A stretch of 64,000 nucleotides of DNA from Colletotrichum lupini (taxonomy: Eukaryota; Ascomycota; Sordariomycetes; Glomerellales; Glomerellaceae): contig NC_064676.1 in assembly GCF_023278565.1 (NCBI RefSeq), forward strand, positions 3,968,001 through 4,032,000, given 5' to 3'. Shown piece after piece: positions 49,709-62,000 of the stretch. The first letter of the stretch is position 1. The number at the start of each line of letters is the position of its first letter. The notes under the pieces are model-generated. The model was not told the DNA's origin. It saw only the letters and a list, made by a program, of their open reading frames with translations, and made no database searches. The position numbers were made by a program, and so were the translations under genes.

Positions 49709-49904
49709 TATTAGGCCTCCTCGGTTAAGGGATAGCTTAGGGAGGTATAAAGAGGGGGACTAAGTAATAAAGGAGTAGCTTATATATATATAGAGCGCTA
49801 ATAATATACCTCGAGGGAAGGGCAGATTTCAGTAATTCCTCTTTTAGACCCTAATAGCAGTTAGCCTCTATGAGCTTCTTCCCTGTGTCGCACACCTATT
49901 GACA
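49709..49904 (+). repeat. 3' LTR of Gypsy G (196 bp)
   Basis: The outer third (49840-49904) is unmutated while the same bases in the 5' LTR are RIP-converted. It ends TTGACA before AACGC. Confidence 0.9.
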
Positions 49905-49909
49905 AACGC

Positions 49910-51657
49910 CAGCAGGTGATCCTCAGGAAGCTGAAGCAATCTCGAAAGCTTTCTTTGGCAGCCAGGATAGTTCAGACGGTGAGCGCTTGCTTGTAGGAAG
50001 TCTGAAGACCGTCATTGGACACACCGAGGGCACTGCTGGTATTGCAGGCTTGTTGAAGGCCTCACTTGCTGTACAGAACGGCGTCATTCCTCCCAACTTG
50101 CTGTTCGAAAACCTCAGTCCCAAGGTTGCGCCCTTCTACAAGAACCTCTCTATCACTAAAGAGGCTCAGCCGTGGCCAGAACTCAAGCCTGGTCAACCGC
50201 GGAGAGCAAGTGTAAACTCGTTCGGTAAGCTCTTGAGTCAGATCTGTTCTAGACGTCTCAGACAATGCTAACGAAGAAAAGGTTTCGGTGGCACCAACGC
50301 CCATGCTATAATTGAGGAGTACAAGACCTCGGCTTCAAGCACGGGAATCACGTCGAAGCCAGAGTCTCAGATCACTTCAGCTGCATATGCCTTGCCTCTT
50401 GTGCTTTCTGCCAAGTCAGAGCGTTCGCTAAAGAGCCTGATGAAGCAGACTGCTCAGTTCATCAAGTCTCACCCGGATGTCGACATGCTTGATCTCTTTT
50501 GGACGCTCCTTCGCAAGCGATCCATCCTCCCCCACCGCCAGCATGTCGTTGGATCTTCCAGGGAAGCTATCATACTCGCCTTAGAAAACGCTATTTCGGA
50601 AAACGCCAGCTCAGAGCCCACCTTGCGCTCCTTCACCACCAGCCAGGAGAAGCCCCATCTCCTGGGTGTGTTCACTGGCCAGGGTGCTCAATGGCCTGGC
50701 ATGATGAGATCGCTCATCTTAGCGATACCTCAGGTTCGCGACATCGTGATTGAGCTTGACCGCTCGCTTCAGACATTGCCTGTCGAATACCGCCCTTCTT
50801 GGACCCTGTACGAGCAATTTTTGCTCGAGGATGAGGCCTCCAATGTGACTAAAGCCAGCTTTTCTCAACCGCTCTGCTGCGCTGTACAGATTGTTCTGGT
50901 GCGGCTACTGGCAGCTGCTGGTGTTGAGTTCACCACGATTGTCGGTCACAGTTCAGGCGAAATAGCGTGCGCCTTCGCTGGAGGCTTCATCAGCGCCTCG
51001 CAGGCCATCCGAATTGCTTACCTCCGAGGCCTCACATCCAAGTATGCGAGCTCCCCGAACGGGGGCGAGGGAGGCATGCTTGCGGTAGGAACTTCACTAG
51101 AAGATGCACAGGAGCTGTGCGAGCTGGAGATGTTCCAAGGCCGTATCTGCGTTGCTGCTAGCAACTCGCCTGACAGCACCACCATATCCGGTGATGCAGA
51201 TGCCCTTGCAGAACTGCAGACTATCTTGGAGGATGAGTCCAAGTTTGTCCGCATGCTCAAGGTCGATAAGGCTTACCATTCACACAACATGCTCTCTTGC
51301 TCGCCGCACTATATCAAGGCTTTGAAGGACTGTGGCTGCGACGTCGCTGATGGGGTCGGTTCTTCAGTAGCATGGTACTCCTCTGTGCATCAGAACAGAC
51401 GCATGAAGGCAAGCGACATCACCGCCGAGTACTGGAATGAGAATTTGGTCTCTTCTGTTCGCTTCATGCAGGCTATTGAGGCCGCCGCAATCGAGCATAA
51501 ATCACTCGATGCCGCCATTGAGGTGGGCTGTCACCCGGCTTTGAAGGCACCTTGTCTGGCGACCCTCAAGACTGTTCTCTCCGAGGAAATTTCTTACACA
51601 GGTTGCATGCAGCGTGGTTCCGATAACGTTCAAGCTTTTGCCAGTGCTGTTAGATAT
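49910..51657 (+). CDS. PKS fragment 2: ketosynthase C-terminus and acyltransferase
   Basis: Exons 49910-50224 and 50282-51657 with a 57-bp intron (donor GTAAGC, branch-like GCTAAC, acceptor AAAG). It finishes the KS: second catalytic His358 in G-H-T-E-G-T-A-G, then G-G-T-N-A-H across the intron. The acyltransferase follows: [11 protein letters not shown] and nucleophile Ser649 in G-H-S-S-G-E, then K-A-Y-H-S-H. The AT loads malonyl units; in this class methyl branches come from the methyltransferase. An open frame continues to 51807, but beyond 51662 it reads Copia LTR, so the last 48 codons are not synthase. No upstream start is available to it in the present arrangement. Codon use is normal and free of RIP. 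Confidence 0.9.
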
Positions 51658-51662
51658 CTTTA

Positions 51663-51864
51663 TGTCGGATTAGAAGTCCAATTTAACCGCGGCGTACGGC
51701 CGACTGCGCAGGGGCCAATTAAGGGCCCTATTTACGATTATTATAGCCAGCCTAACCTACGGTTAGAACCTCCTTTTTATACCTACGCAAATATTTATAT
51801 AGTTTAATTAATCTCTTTATTAACTATGGTTCGAACTAACTATTTTATAATAAGGATACTAATA
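51663..51864 (+). repeat. 5' LTR of Copia E (202 bp)
   Basis: The outer half (CCGCGGCGTACGGCCGACTGCGCAG) is unmutated and aligns with an entirely A+T-converted version in the 3' LTR. It supplies a 48-codon read-through extension of the AT frame. Confidence 0.92.
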
Positions 51865-54800
51865 CTAATTAGTAATTAAATTCTACTATTGTAAATTAAT
51901 AAAATATCTCGCTATATAAAAGAGACGACTTTTTAATACCGTACGGAATAAGAGATTTATATTAATTAACTTTATAAAAGTAAATAAAAAAAGAGGTAAT
52001 TCTTAAATACTATATAGAATTAAGTAATTATAGCCCTTTATTACTTATAAAAAGTCGACGTTTATTACGTTAAATTATATTAATTAATAAAACTACTTAA
52101 ATAACTAGCCTTTTACCGTTACTCTAAGTAGCTTTTTTATTAAATAACTTTTCTATAGCTAGTTTATAATTAAAAATTAACTAATTAAATTAGTAAAAAG
52201 AAATACTTACGTAACGACTACTTACCTAATTAATTAGTATAATAAACGAGCTTAATAATATAATATAAAAAAGTACTGCGTAATTAAAAAAGGGGATTTC
52301 TAAATATAAATATTCTTATTTAGTAGCGAAGGTAACCTTATAAGAGTTATTAAGCTAAAAAATTTATAATATATAAAAAAGTCTATTATTATAAGGATTT
52401 TATAAGTACGACCTTAAGCCCGTAATTTAAATAACCTCTTCGTAACTCCCTTAATTACCCCCTAAGTATTATTTAAAAATATAATATAGAGGATAGTTTA
52501 ATAAAAAAAGAGGGGATTTAGAGGTTTTAATAATATTAAATAAAGAATATTATAGATCTTAAAAATTAATTTAAAAAAAAAGTAGTTACCCTAAAATAGT
52601 CTTATAACCTCTCGCTAGAGTTATTATTAACTTAAAAAAAAGCTAAAAAGACGAGGATTTAAAAAAAAAAAAAAAGAATTTTCTAAAGGGCTATTAAAAG
52701 GCTTTTTTTTATACTAACTCCCGGTATAAAATTACTAATTTTAAGAAATTAACTAAGTAATATAAGGGATTATTAATAAGCGATAATTACTTAATTATAA
52801 TTAAGTTATAAAAAAGACTATTTAAAAAATATAAAATAGGGTACCGAGAGGCTATAAAAAATAAAATCTCTAAAATATTTAACCCTATTGCGTATAAATA
52901 ATAAGTAAGTATTTTTAATAAGTTTTTAAAATTTACAATTTTATAAAAAAGAGGGCTTAACTTCGTTAACTATATTTAATAACTTATATAGTTTTTAATA
53001 ACTTATATAGCTCCTTTATAAGCCGCTTAGTATTTATTTTTAATTATTTTTATAAAATACTACTCTAAAAAAATAAGTTAGGGAAAGAAATTATTTAGAA
53101 ATTATAAAAAATACGAGGCTTAAGAAACTAAAAATATACGGGATAATAAAAATTAGTAACTAATAAAGATCCTAAGACTAATTATTATATTTTTTTATAA
53201 TAATATAAACGTCTATTACTATTATTATAAAAAGGAATTATTAAAACCAATTTTTTTATATTAAATAAAAAGGAGGATTTTAATAAGTATAATAACTAGC
53301 GATTTAAAAAAATAATAATAATTATTAAAAATAATAAAAATAAGAGTAATAATAAGATAGTAAGAAGAAGTAAGAATCTCTTAGACTTTAATAAATTCGT
53401 TAAGTAATAAAAGTACGGATTTATTATAATTAATATATAAATTAAATATATCCTTATTAAAATTAAATACGCTAACGATTATTAATATAAATATAAGCTA
53501 GAGCACGACCCTTAATAAGTTAGGATAAAAAAGAAAAGGACAAAACTTAATTTTAAATAAAATCCTAATTTTTTATAAATAAGTAAATATTAACCCGGAT
53601 TATTAAGGGACGTAAATATATAAAATTATAAATTAGCTTAATAATAAGTAAATTAACGTAATATTAATTTATTTAACTAAAGTTTATAAAAAAAAGGGGC
53701 TATAGGGGTAACCCCTATTTTACGAAATCGTAAACGACCTTAGTTACTAACTAAATAAATAGTTTATAAGCGTAAGTTTAAAAATTATAAAAATAGTTAA
53801 TAAATTCCTTTACGAGCGAGGGGTATTACTAACGTAATTATAATTACGAGAGCTATATAAAATATTAGTAATAATAATTATAAAGGAGGAATTCGTATTA
53901 TAAAACTAAATATAAGTTAATAAAGTATATAATCGCTTTAATAAATTTAGAAAAAGGGTAAATAACTTAGATTTCCTCCTTATAATTACTAATAAAAATC
54001 TATTATTATAAAAGGATATACCGAGGTAAAATATAGTACTAAAAGTATAATAATTAATAATTCTACTTATTTCGATTTATAACTTATTACCGCTACTAAC
54101 GCGAAACTCGGTACTAATTAGCTAATAAAAAAAGAGGTAAATAACTTAAAATTATTAATAATACGTAGCGATATAGGGATCGTATATAAATACTAAAAAT
54201 TTAGTAATAAATACGAAGTAATTCATAAACCTTAAAAAAATCTTCTTAAAAGAGAAATTATACTCTAGGGGGAAATATAAGGTCTTATAAAAAACCCTAA
54301 CGATATTTTATAATTACTACGAAAAAGTTAAAATTAAAGAATATTAATACTATTTAGTAATTAATATTATACTTATAAGCAAAGCCTTTAATTATTATTA
54401 CAAAGCGGTATATAATTTTAATTAAAACGACTTTTTTAGTATAATTAATATAATTTAAAGCTATTTCGAAACTTATAATAAGAACTTAGAGCTCCTATCT
54501 AAGCTATGAGCAATTTCTTTTATATTTATAGCTAGGATAATAAAAAGTAAATTATAAATAAAGATCCTTAAAGAGCTTATTAATCGAATTAATAAGTTAA
54601 TAAAAACCTAGCTAAATAAGGGGATAAATAAATAGAAAGTTAAATATTTTTATACTATAGTTTAGCATATATTAGAAATAAAAATAACCTTATACTAAGT
54701 ACTTAAAAACTACGAAACGCTCTACTTAAGGCTAAGATTTAACTTTAATATTAAAATAAGAATGCTATACTAAACCTACTTCTAAATATATAACAGCCCT

Positions 54801-57240
54801 TATTAATAATATTAAGTTAATTAAACATATAATAAGAAAAAAAAAGAGGCTAGATATAGTAATTATTAATAAAGAGGCCTAGATTTATTAAATAAATAAA
54901 GATTTAACTTATAAGTAAGGTAATAAAAGAGGTAATACTATATTTATAAAAAAGATAAATATTAGTTAAGTAACTATTTTAAAAAAGAGCGTATTAAATT
55001 ATATAAATAGTATAAAACGTCGAGGGTAATAAATAATAAAACTAGCCCTCGTTAGTTTAACTAATTCTTTATTATATATAAAAATAGATCTAGGGGTATA
55101 GAACTTAGTAATAGTAGCTAAAGTAGCGGCTTAAAATATATACCCCCTATAAGAGATTTAAAAAATAAGAAAAATCTTACCCTTTATACTAACGAATTAG
55201 ATTATAATAAAATCGATAATATTAACTACTCTTTTTTTACCCCGTTAGCCTTTAGAAAATATATAAGGCTAAATAAATAAAAAGTAATAAAAGCTCTTAA
55301 TAAGTAAGCTTTTATTTATAAATAGTAAGGGAAGGTCCCTTAGATAATAAATATAAAAGAGGCTAAAAGGGTAAATTTAATAGGGCTAAAGCCTATTCTC
55401 TTAACGATTAAGAAAAAAATATTATCTTTTTTAATATTTAAAAAAAAGGAATATAATACTAAGCAAATCTAAGGGTAGCTAGAGGGGTCCTTTTTATATT
55501 ATTTAAATCCCTTAAATACTAAGCTCGTATAAGTATTTTATATGAGTAAAAGGTATAGCTTAGATAATTTCTATAGAGTTATTTTAAATATTAGGGTATT
55601 ATAATAATTAATTAAAAAAAAAGGGTAATTCTAAATACTATAAAAAATCGCGCTAGTAATGCTTAATATGTTAATGATAAGTATTACGAGGATTAGTTTC
55701 GGCCTAAATAAGGAAATTATCGCCCTAAGTATAATAAAAATAAAAACGTATTTTAAAACGATAACTTTTTATATTTTATTTATTAATACCCCATTTCTCT
55801 TATATTTAAAAAATATAGATCGACTAGGTATTATATTTAATAATACGAGGAATAAAATCTCTAGTAGTAAGTATTTCGAAATAGTTAAATAATAATAAGA
55901 GTATATATTTATAAAGCTTATTAATAATACGAAGTTAATTAATTACCTAACGGAAAGTAAGTTTAAAAGACTATACTAAAAATTCGGGTACCCGTTAGTT
56001 ACGAGGCTATATAATTTCTTAAAGTAATTAAGTAATAATAATATTAAAATAGGGGCGCTAAAGTAGTTAATAAAAGTATATTACTAATATTAAATAAATA
56101 CGCAGAGCCTACGTAAATTTAAATTTAAATTGCGCAATAAGCTTAACTTTAACTAAGAAATCGTTATTAATATCTTCTATTTAAATAGTTAACTAGTACT
56201 ATATATAATTAACATAGTTATATCTTTCTAAATAGGGTAATTCCTCTAGGATTTATAAATAAAAATAGTATAAATAGCCCTATGAAAAAGCTAAATTAAT
56301 ATATATTAAGGACTACTAAATAGTATTAGAACCTACGCTAATACTAGCTTTAAGTTAATAAAATTTAGGGATAATATAACGGCCTATAGTATATAGCTAA
56401 AAGTTATACTCGTTAAAGCGCACTATAATATTAAAAAAGTAAAGAGGGTATACTAATAGTTAAAAAGGGCGTTTAGAATTATTAAAAAAGAAAATCCGGA
56501 TTTTATTAATAATAAATGCTTTTAAATAGTACTTAAATATTATAATAATACTATAGGGCCTAACGGACTTATATTAACGCTATTAATATTTAGAGTATAT
56601 TTAAGAACGACCTTAGCCTTATTACTATTATTAAGTATAAACTAACGAGCCTAAATAATTAAAAAAGTAATATAAGTATTATGCGAAATAAGTATAAAAA
56701 AATAAGTTAACGAAGTAATTACTATATATAATAGGCCCGATATAGGGGATAATCTAAATATATTACTAAATTCGGATATACGAGTATAGCGCGAAATTAC
56801 TTAATAATAGGCTAGGTTATATAAGTTAATTTCCGTTAATAAGCGCTCTTATATAGTTATAAAAGATCGTAATTAGCTACTTAAAGTATTAATTATAATA
56901 ATTAAACCGTATTATATAAATCTTAACGAGGTAATTTTTAACTTATAAAAAGAAAAAGAGCCAAGGGAAACTATATAACCTATAATAAAAGTATAAGAAA
57001 TTATTTTTAATAAAATCGTTATAATAGTATTAATAAATAACGAGGAAAAGGAAATTACTAAAAGGGTACTAATATTACTAATAAAACGTTATAGAAGACT
57101 ATAATAGTAAGCCTTAATATAGTAATTTATTACTAATAACGAGGTAATTAATACTTTTTATATAATAAAAAAGAAAGCCGATTTTAAGCTAGTAGTTAAA
57201 TTATATAAAAAAAGCGTAATTATAATTACTAAAAAGCTAT
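51865..57240 (+). pseudogene. Copia E gag, protease and integrase region, heavily degraded
   Basis: About 5.4 kb of A+T-converted DNA that by position should hold gag, protease and integrase. I could not place individual motifs with confidence. The single 77-codon open frame at 55659-55892 has the composition of RIP-converted DNA and no recognisable domain. Confidence 0.45.
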
Positions 57241-58760
57241 ATAAGGGATTAAATTTTATTAAAATAAATACTCTTTATAATCGAGGGGTCTATTAATTTA
57301 TCTTATATAACTTAGAAAAATATATAAACCTCTATATATTTAAATTACGAATAGTTTATAAAATTAAAAAGAAAAGAATACCCTAGCTATACGAAAAGTC
57401 TAAATACGTAATTTAGAGATATAATAACGTTAGAAAAGTAACGCTACTTATATAATTACTTATTATATAGTACTATAGTTAATAATTAATAATAATACTA
57501 ATAGTATTATTATAGAAAAAGGAATATGAGATTTAGAGCTGTAATATTACCTAGGCCTATACCTAATTAGTTATAAAATTTATAAAAAAGTCCTAGCCTA
57601 TTTACTAAAAAAAATAGCTAATAAGTACTTAAAAAGTACGATTATTAAAGTACTTAAGCTACTATATAAGCTCGTAGAATCGGGTACTTATTAATAAGCT
57701 ACTTATTACGATTTTTATATTAATTAATTATTAATAATTATTTCTATATACAACCTATACTTATTAATTACGGAGTACGAAGGTAACTAATTTAAAATCG
57801 TTAAAATATAAACTAATAATATATTAAGCCTATTTAATATTAACTTTATAAAAAAAGAGGATAAAGAGCTTTAAAAAGCGGGCTTTATAATAAAGCTAAA
57901 AGAGGTCTTTATAATAAATACCCCCTTAGTATTTAATAGCGGGATTTTTATAATTAAAAAGGAAACTATCGTTTTTTAATAAAAGGGGTAGGGTAAAAAA
58001 GTTAACCTCGTTAATCTAAATATAATTAATGTTAAGAAATAATATAAAACTAAGCTTATATAAGGGGTATATATTATAAGTATTTATTAGCCCGAGGTAA
58101 TTTTTAATTATATTAAAATAGCATAAGTTATAAATTTAACTAAATAAGACGTTAAAGTATTTAATAAATAGCTTAAATAGTAATAAATAAATCTCGATCG
58201 AGGTCTTATTTATTACCTAATTAACCTTATAATTAATAAGCTCTACGTCTTTATTAATAAGTTATTTATAAATAATAATAACTTTATTTCGTAATTAAAG
58301 TATATTATTATCCTAATTAATAAGAGTATAAGCGAGAGCGAATTTACTATATATAGTAATATAATCTACTACTCGTTAATTAAAAATAAATAAATAATAA
58401 GAAGTATACTAATATTAAAGGTATATAATATAATTAACAGTATTAACCTCTCTTACGTAAATTTAATAACGCTAAGGAAAATTACTAATTAAATTAGCCT
58501 TCTACTTATTCTAACGGTTATTTATACTAATTCTTACTCGCTATATAAATACCTTATTAAATTAGGAATAAAAAAAAAAAGAGGCTTATAATTGATATTA
58601 TAGCCCTTAAATAATTATATAAAAAGTATAAAATACTTAAAATCCGTTAAATTAATAATAAAAATAACCTTATAAACGCTTTTATAAAAGTAATATTAAA
58701 TAAAGGATTAGAGTAATTTATAAATAATAAAAAAGTTATTATATAAATAAAGGGATAGGT
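57240..58760 (+). pseudogene. Copia E reverse transcriptase and RNase H remnant
   Basis: The frame, with stops, follows the fungal Copia polyprotein: an R-I-V-x-x-I-K...Y-E-K-S-x-x-V-I block at about 57,350-57,430 (start of RT, usually F-x-S-R-x-V-x-x-I-K...E-K-S-R-x-V-x-Q). It is followed by a long RT C-terminal segment (about 57,940-58,240) and RNase H at about 58,240-58,720. The latter ends in the I-R-x-I-x-x-x-N-N-L-x-N-A-F pattern that corresponds to D-N-P-A-D-A-x-T-K. The same 3' segment makes up positions 1-440 of the window. Confidence 0.75.
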
Positions 58761-58873
58761 TATATAAAAAGAGTAGAAAAAAGGGGGAAAAAGAAATAAC
58801 TTAATAAACGGGCCCGAGATCGAATTATACCTTTAATTATAATAATTAAATTAATAAAAAAAAAGAAAGTTAG

Positions 58874-59075
58874 TATTAAATTAGAAATCTAATTTAATTA
58901 TAATATATAACTAATTACGTAGGGGCTAATTAGGGGCCCTATTTACGATTATTATAACTAGCCTAACTTATAGTTAGAACCTCCTTTTTATACTTACGTA
59001 AATATTTATATAGTTTAATTAATCTCTTCGTTAACTACGGTTCAAACTAACTACCCTATAATAGGGATACTAACA
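58874..59075 (+). repeat. 3' LTR of Copia E (202 bp)
   Basis: Begins TATTAAATT and ends CTAACA. Its outer end is the least mutated part. Confidence 0.92.
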
Positions 59076-62000
59076 CTTTGGGAGCGTCTGGGTCTGAACG
59101 CCGTCGACCCCAATAGCTTCATCACCAAAGTGATCGCGCCAGAGAGTCTTCGAAGCCTGTCCAAGGCCTTGCCCCGGTACCCCTGGGACCACAGCCGGAC
59201 TCACTGGAACGAGACACGCGCGATCAAGGCTCATCTCTACGGTCAAAAGCCTCATCTCCTTCTAGGCTCCCTCTCTGCTTCGAGCACCGGTTCGACATCG
59301 CAATGGCACAACACTATCCGGCCTAGGGACCACGAGTGGCTGCAAGGCCACGCGCTCCAAGGCCAGGCTGTGTTCCCCGCTGCCGGATACATCGTCATGG
59401 CAATGGAGGCTGCTCTTCAGATGGCTGGTGGGCGTTCCGTTCAGCTACTTGAGGTGCTTGACATGAGCATTGATAAGGCTGTTACATTCGAGGACGAGAA
59501 CAGCCCGGCAGAGCTCATCGTCGCGGTAGACACCATTGCCTCTCAGCCAGACCAGATAAAGCTCGGCTTCACGATTGACTCATGTCTTGCCAAAGAGTCA
59601 AAGCCGTCAACATCTGCTACCGGTCAGCTCGTTGTCACATTCGGGGACTCTTCTACAAATGTCCTGCCACCCGCAAACGACGACCCTCCGCACCTTACAA
59701 CAGTCAACATTAAGAACTTTTACCGCGAACTGGATGAGCTTGGATTCGATTACAGCAAGGATTACCGCTGCATCTACAACCTCGCGCGCGCCGATGCGAA
59801 AGCTACTGGCCACATGGCCTTCCCGCGTCTGGATGATGGATCTCGCCCAATCGTGTTGCATCCAGCTTCTATGGACTTGGCGTTCCAAACCATCATGGGT
59901 GCCTATTCAGCCCCAGGAGATAAGCGCCTGAGGTCCATCTATGTGCCTGTTCACATTGACCGGATCAGTCTTGTCCCAGCGCTCTGCGTTTCTGTTGCCG
60001 AATCTGACTCGGCTCCTATCGTTCACTTCAACACGGCGAACACGTACGATAAGGGTGACGTTTTGGCCGGAGATGCCACGGTCTTCTTCTCGGGCGATGA
60101 TAAGCAAGTTCTCTACCGCATCGAGAACCTGCTCTTGCAGCCACTTTCCAAGCCGTCCGAGGCCGAAGACCATAAAGCCTTCACCAAGACAGTTTGGGGC
60201 CCCTTGAAGCCCGAAGGACTCCTGGACAACCCGGACCTCTGGGCTACTGAGCAGGACAAGCAAGTGATCCCCATCATTGAGCGCATCTGCTATTTCTACA
60301 TGAAGGAGTTTGTCAGCCAGCTCACTGAAGAAGACCGCGCCAACGCTACGCTGCCTCACCAGAGATACATCTACTGGAATGAGCACGTCTCGGCCAAGGT
60401 GAAGGAGGGAACCTGGCATGAGTGGTATGATCCGTCTTGGGAGTCAGATACGCGCGAACAGATCGAGCAGTTGGTTGTAGAGTAAGTTCCAAACAATACT
60501 CTAGCTTTGGCGCTGGTTGTTGCTAATCACATATGCTGCAGGAACTCCTACCATCCTCACGTCAAGATGGCGAAGAGAGTGAGCGAGAACACCCTCTCAA
60601 CCATTCGTGAGAAGAGCAACCCGTTCTTGTGGATGGACCACGACGGATTGCTGACGGAGTTCTACACGAGCTACTTGACCAGTGGCCCTGGCTGGCTGTA
60701 CGGTCAGGAATTGGTCAGCCAGCTTTGCCATCGCTACCAGACAATGGACATCCTTGAGATTGGTAAGTCAGTCCTAGAAAGCCTACTGTTATGACTTGGT
60801 CAGTCCCATGCTAACAGTTCTTACCCAAAGGTGGTGGTACCGCTTCGGCAACAAAGTACATTCTGGACATCCCGCAGTTGGGCTTCAACAGCTACACCTT
60901 TACCGACATTTCTCCCGCATTTTTCGAAAAGGCCCAAGAGCACTTCTCAGCACACGAGGATCGCATGATCTTCCAGAAGCTAGACATCACCAAGAAGCCT
61001 GAAGAGCAGGGGTTCAAGCCGCACTCGTACGACATGATCATCGCCTCATCTGTCCTCCATGCCACCCCAAAGCTGGCAGAGACGATGGCCAACGTACGGT
61101 CTCTTCTGAAGCCTGGTGGCCATGTCGTTCTGCTTGAAGCAACCCACCGGGATCACACCCGTGTTGGCTACCTGTTTGGTTTATTCCCGGATTGGTGGGC
61201 CGGCATCGACGAAGGCCGTGATCTTGACCCCTTTGCAGATATCAACCAGTGGGATGCCATTTTCAAGCAGACTGGATTCTCCGGTGTCGACACCCGCACG
61301 CTGGACCGACATGGCAATCTCTTCCCCAACACTCTCTTCTGCACTCATGCGGTCAACACAAAGGTCGCGCGTCTTGACGCGCCGCTTTCCGCTCCTCCTA
61401 CCGACAAGGCACTTCCCCAAATAGTCGTGATTGGCGGGGGCTCGGCGAAATCAGCTAGGATCTTGGATGAGGTGCAACAGACACTGCCCGGTCGGGAGAT
61501 CGTTTCTCTCAAGCGGATTGAAGACGTCCTGGAGTCGAGCATTCCACCCAAGTCGACGTTCCTGGTCCTTTCGGAGCTCGATCATGAGACCTTCTCCGGC
61601 ATCGATGAGGTCAGATTCAGCGCAATCAAGTCCCTCCTGGAGCTCGCCGGCACGATCCTCTGGCTCACTGAAAACGCATGGATCGAGAACCCCTACCAGG
61701 CCATGACAGCCGGTATGCTTCGATCCGCCCGCCTCGAGTACCCCGCCACCCACAATCAGTCACTTGACGTTGACGACGCTGAGAAGTTGGACACTAAGTT
61801 CTTGGTTGAGCAACTCATTCGCCTCGAGGAGCCTACCGACTCGAAGGAAGACATCCTCTGGACACTGGAGCCCGAGGTGTACGTTTCCAAGTCTCGTGCC
61901 TACATTCCCCGCATCAAGCACGATATCCAGAGGAACAACCGTCTCAACTCGAAGCGTCGTGCCATCACGGCCTCAGTTGACTCCCATACGACGCCTGTGA

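Larger units (their letters stand above)
42575..49904 (+). mobile_element. Gypsy element G (chromodomain type) in the KS exon
   Basis: 7,330 bp with 196-bp LTRs and a perfect 5-bp target duplication AACGC (42570-42574, 49905-49909). The left LTR begins TATCAGG (RIP form of TGTCAGG) and the right ends TTGACA. Polypurine tract AGGGGAGGAAG precedes the right LTR. It is oriented like the host gene. RT keeps an intact Y-L-D-D box. A chromodomain follows integrase. It is a different LTR family from Gypsy A/B and C. RIP is dense inside, but the last 65 bp of the right LTR are nearly unmutated. Confidence 0.9.
51663..59075 (+). mobile_element. Copia element E in the PKS after the AT domain
   Basis: 7,413 bp with 202-bp LTRs (51663-51864, 58874-59075). 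The target duplication is CTTTA (51658-51662) and CTTTG (59076-59080), one RIP-type difference. The left LTR starts TGTCGGATT and the right ends CTAACA. An A+G-rich tract (about 58,857-58,873) precedes the right LTR. It lies in the same orientation as the PKS and in the same family as the fragment at 1-782, so this family has hit both genes of the pair. The interior is strongly RIP-converted, while the outer 60-100 bp of the left LTR keep their G+C. Confidence 0.92.

Noticed and set aside
51663..51807. C-terminal 48 codons of the open frame that starts in the acyltransferase
   Set aside because: They are Copia LTR sequence, shown by the 202-bp match to 58874-59075 and the target duplication; not part of the synthase.
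55659..55892. 77-codon open frame inside Copia E
   Set aside because: Composition is that of RIP-converted DNA (Ile, Lys, Asn, Tyr) and it lies within an element full of stops.
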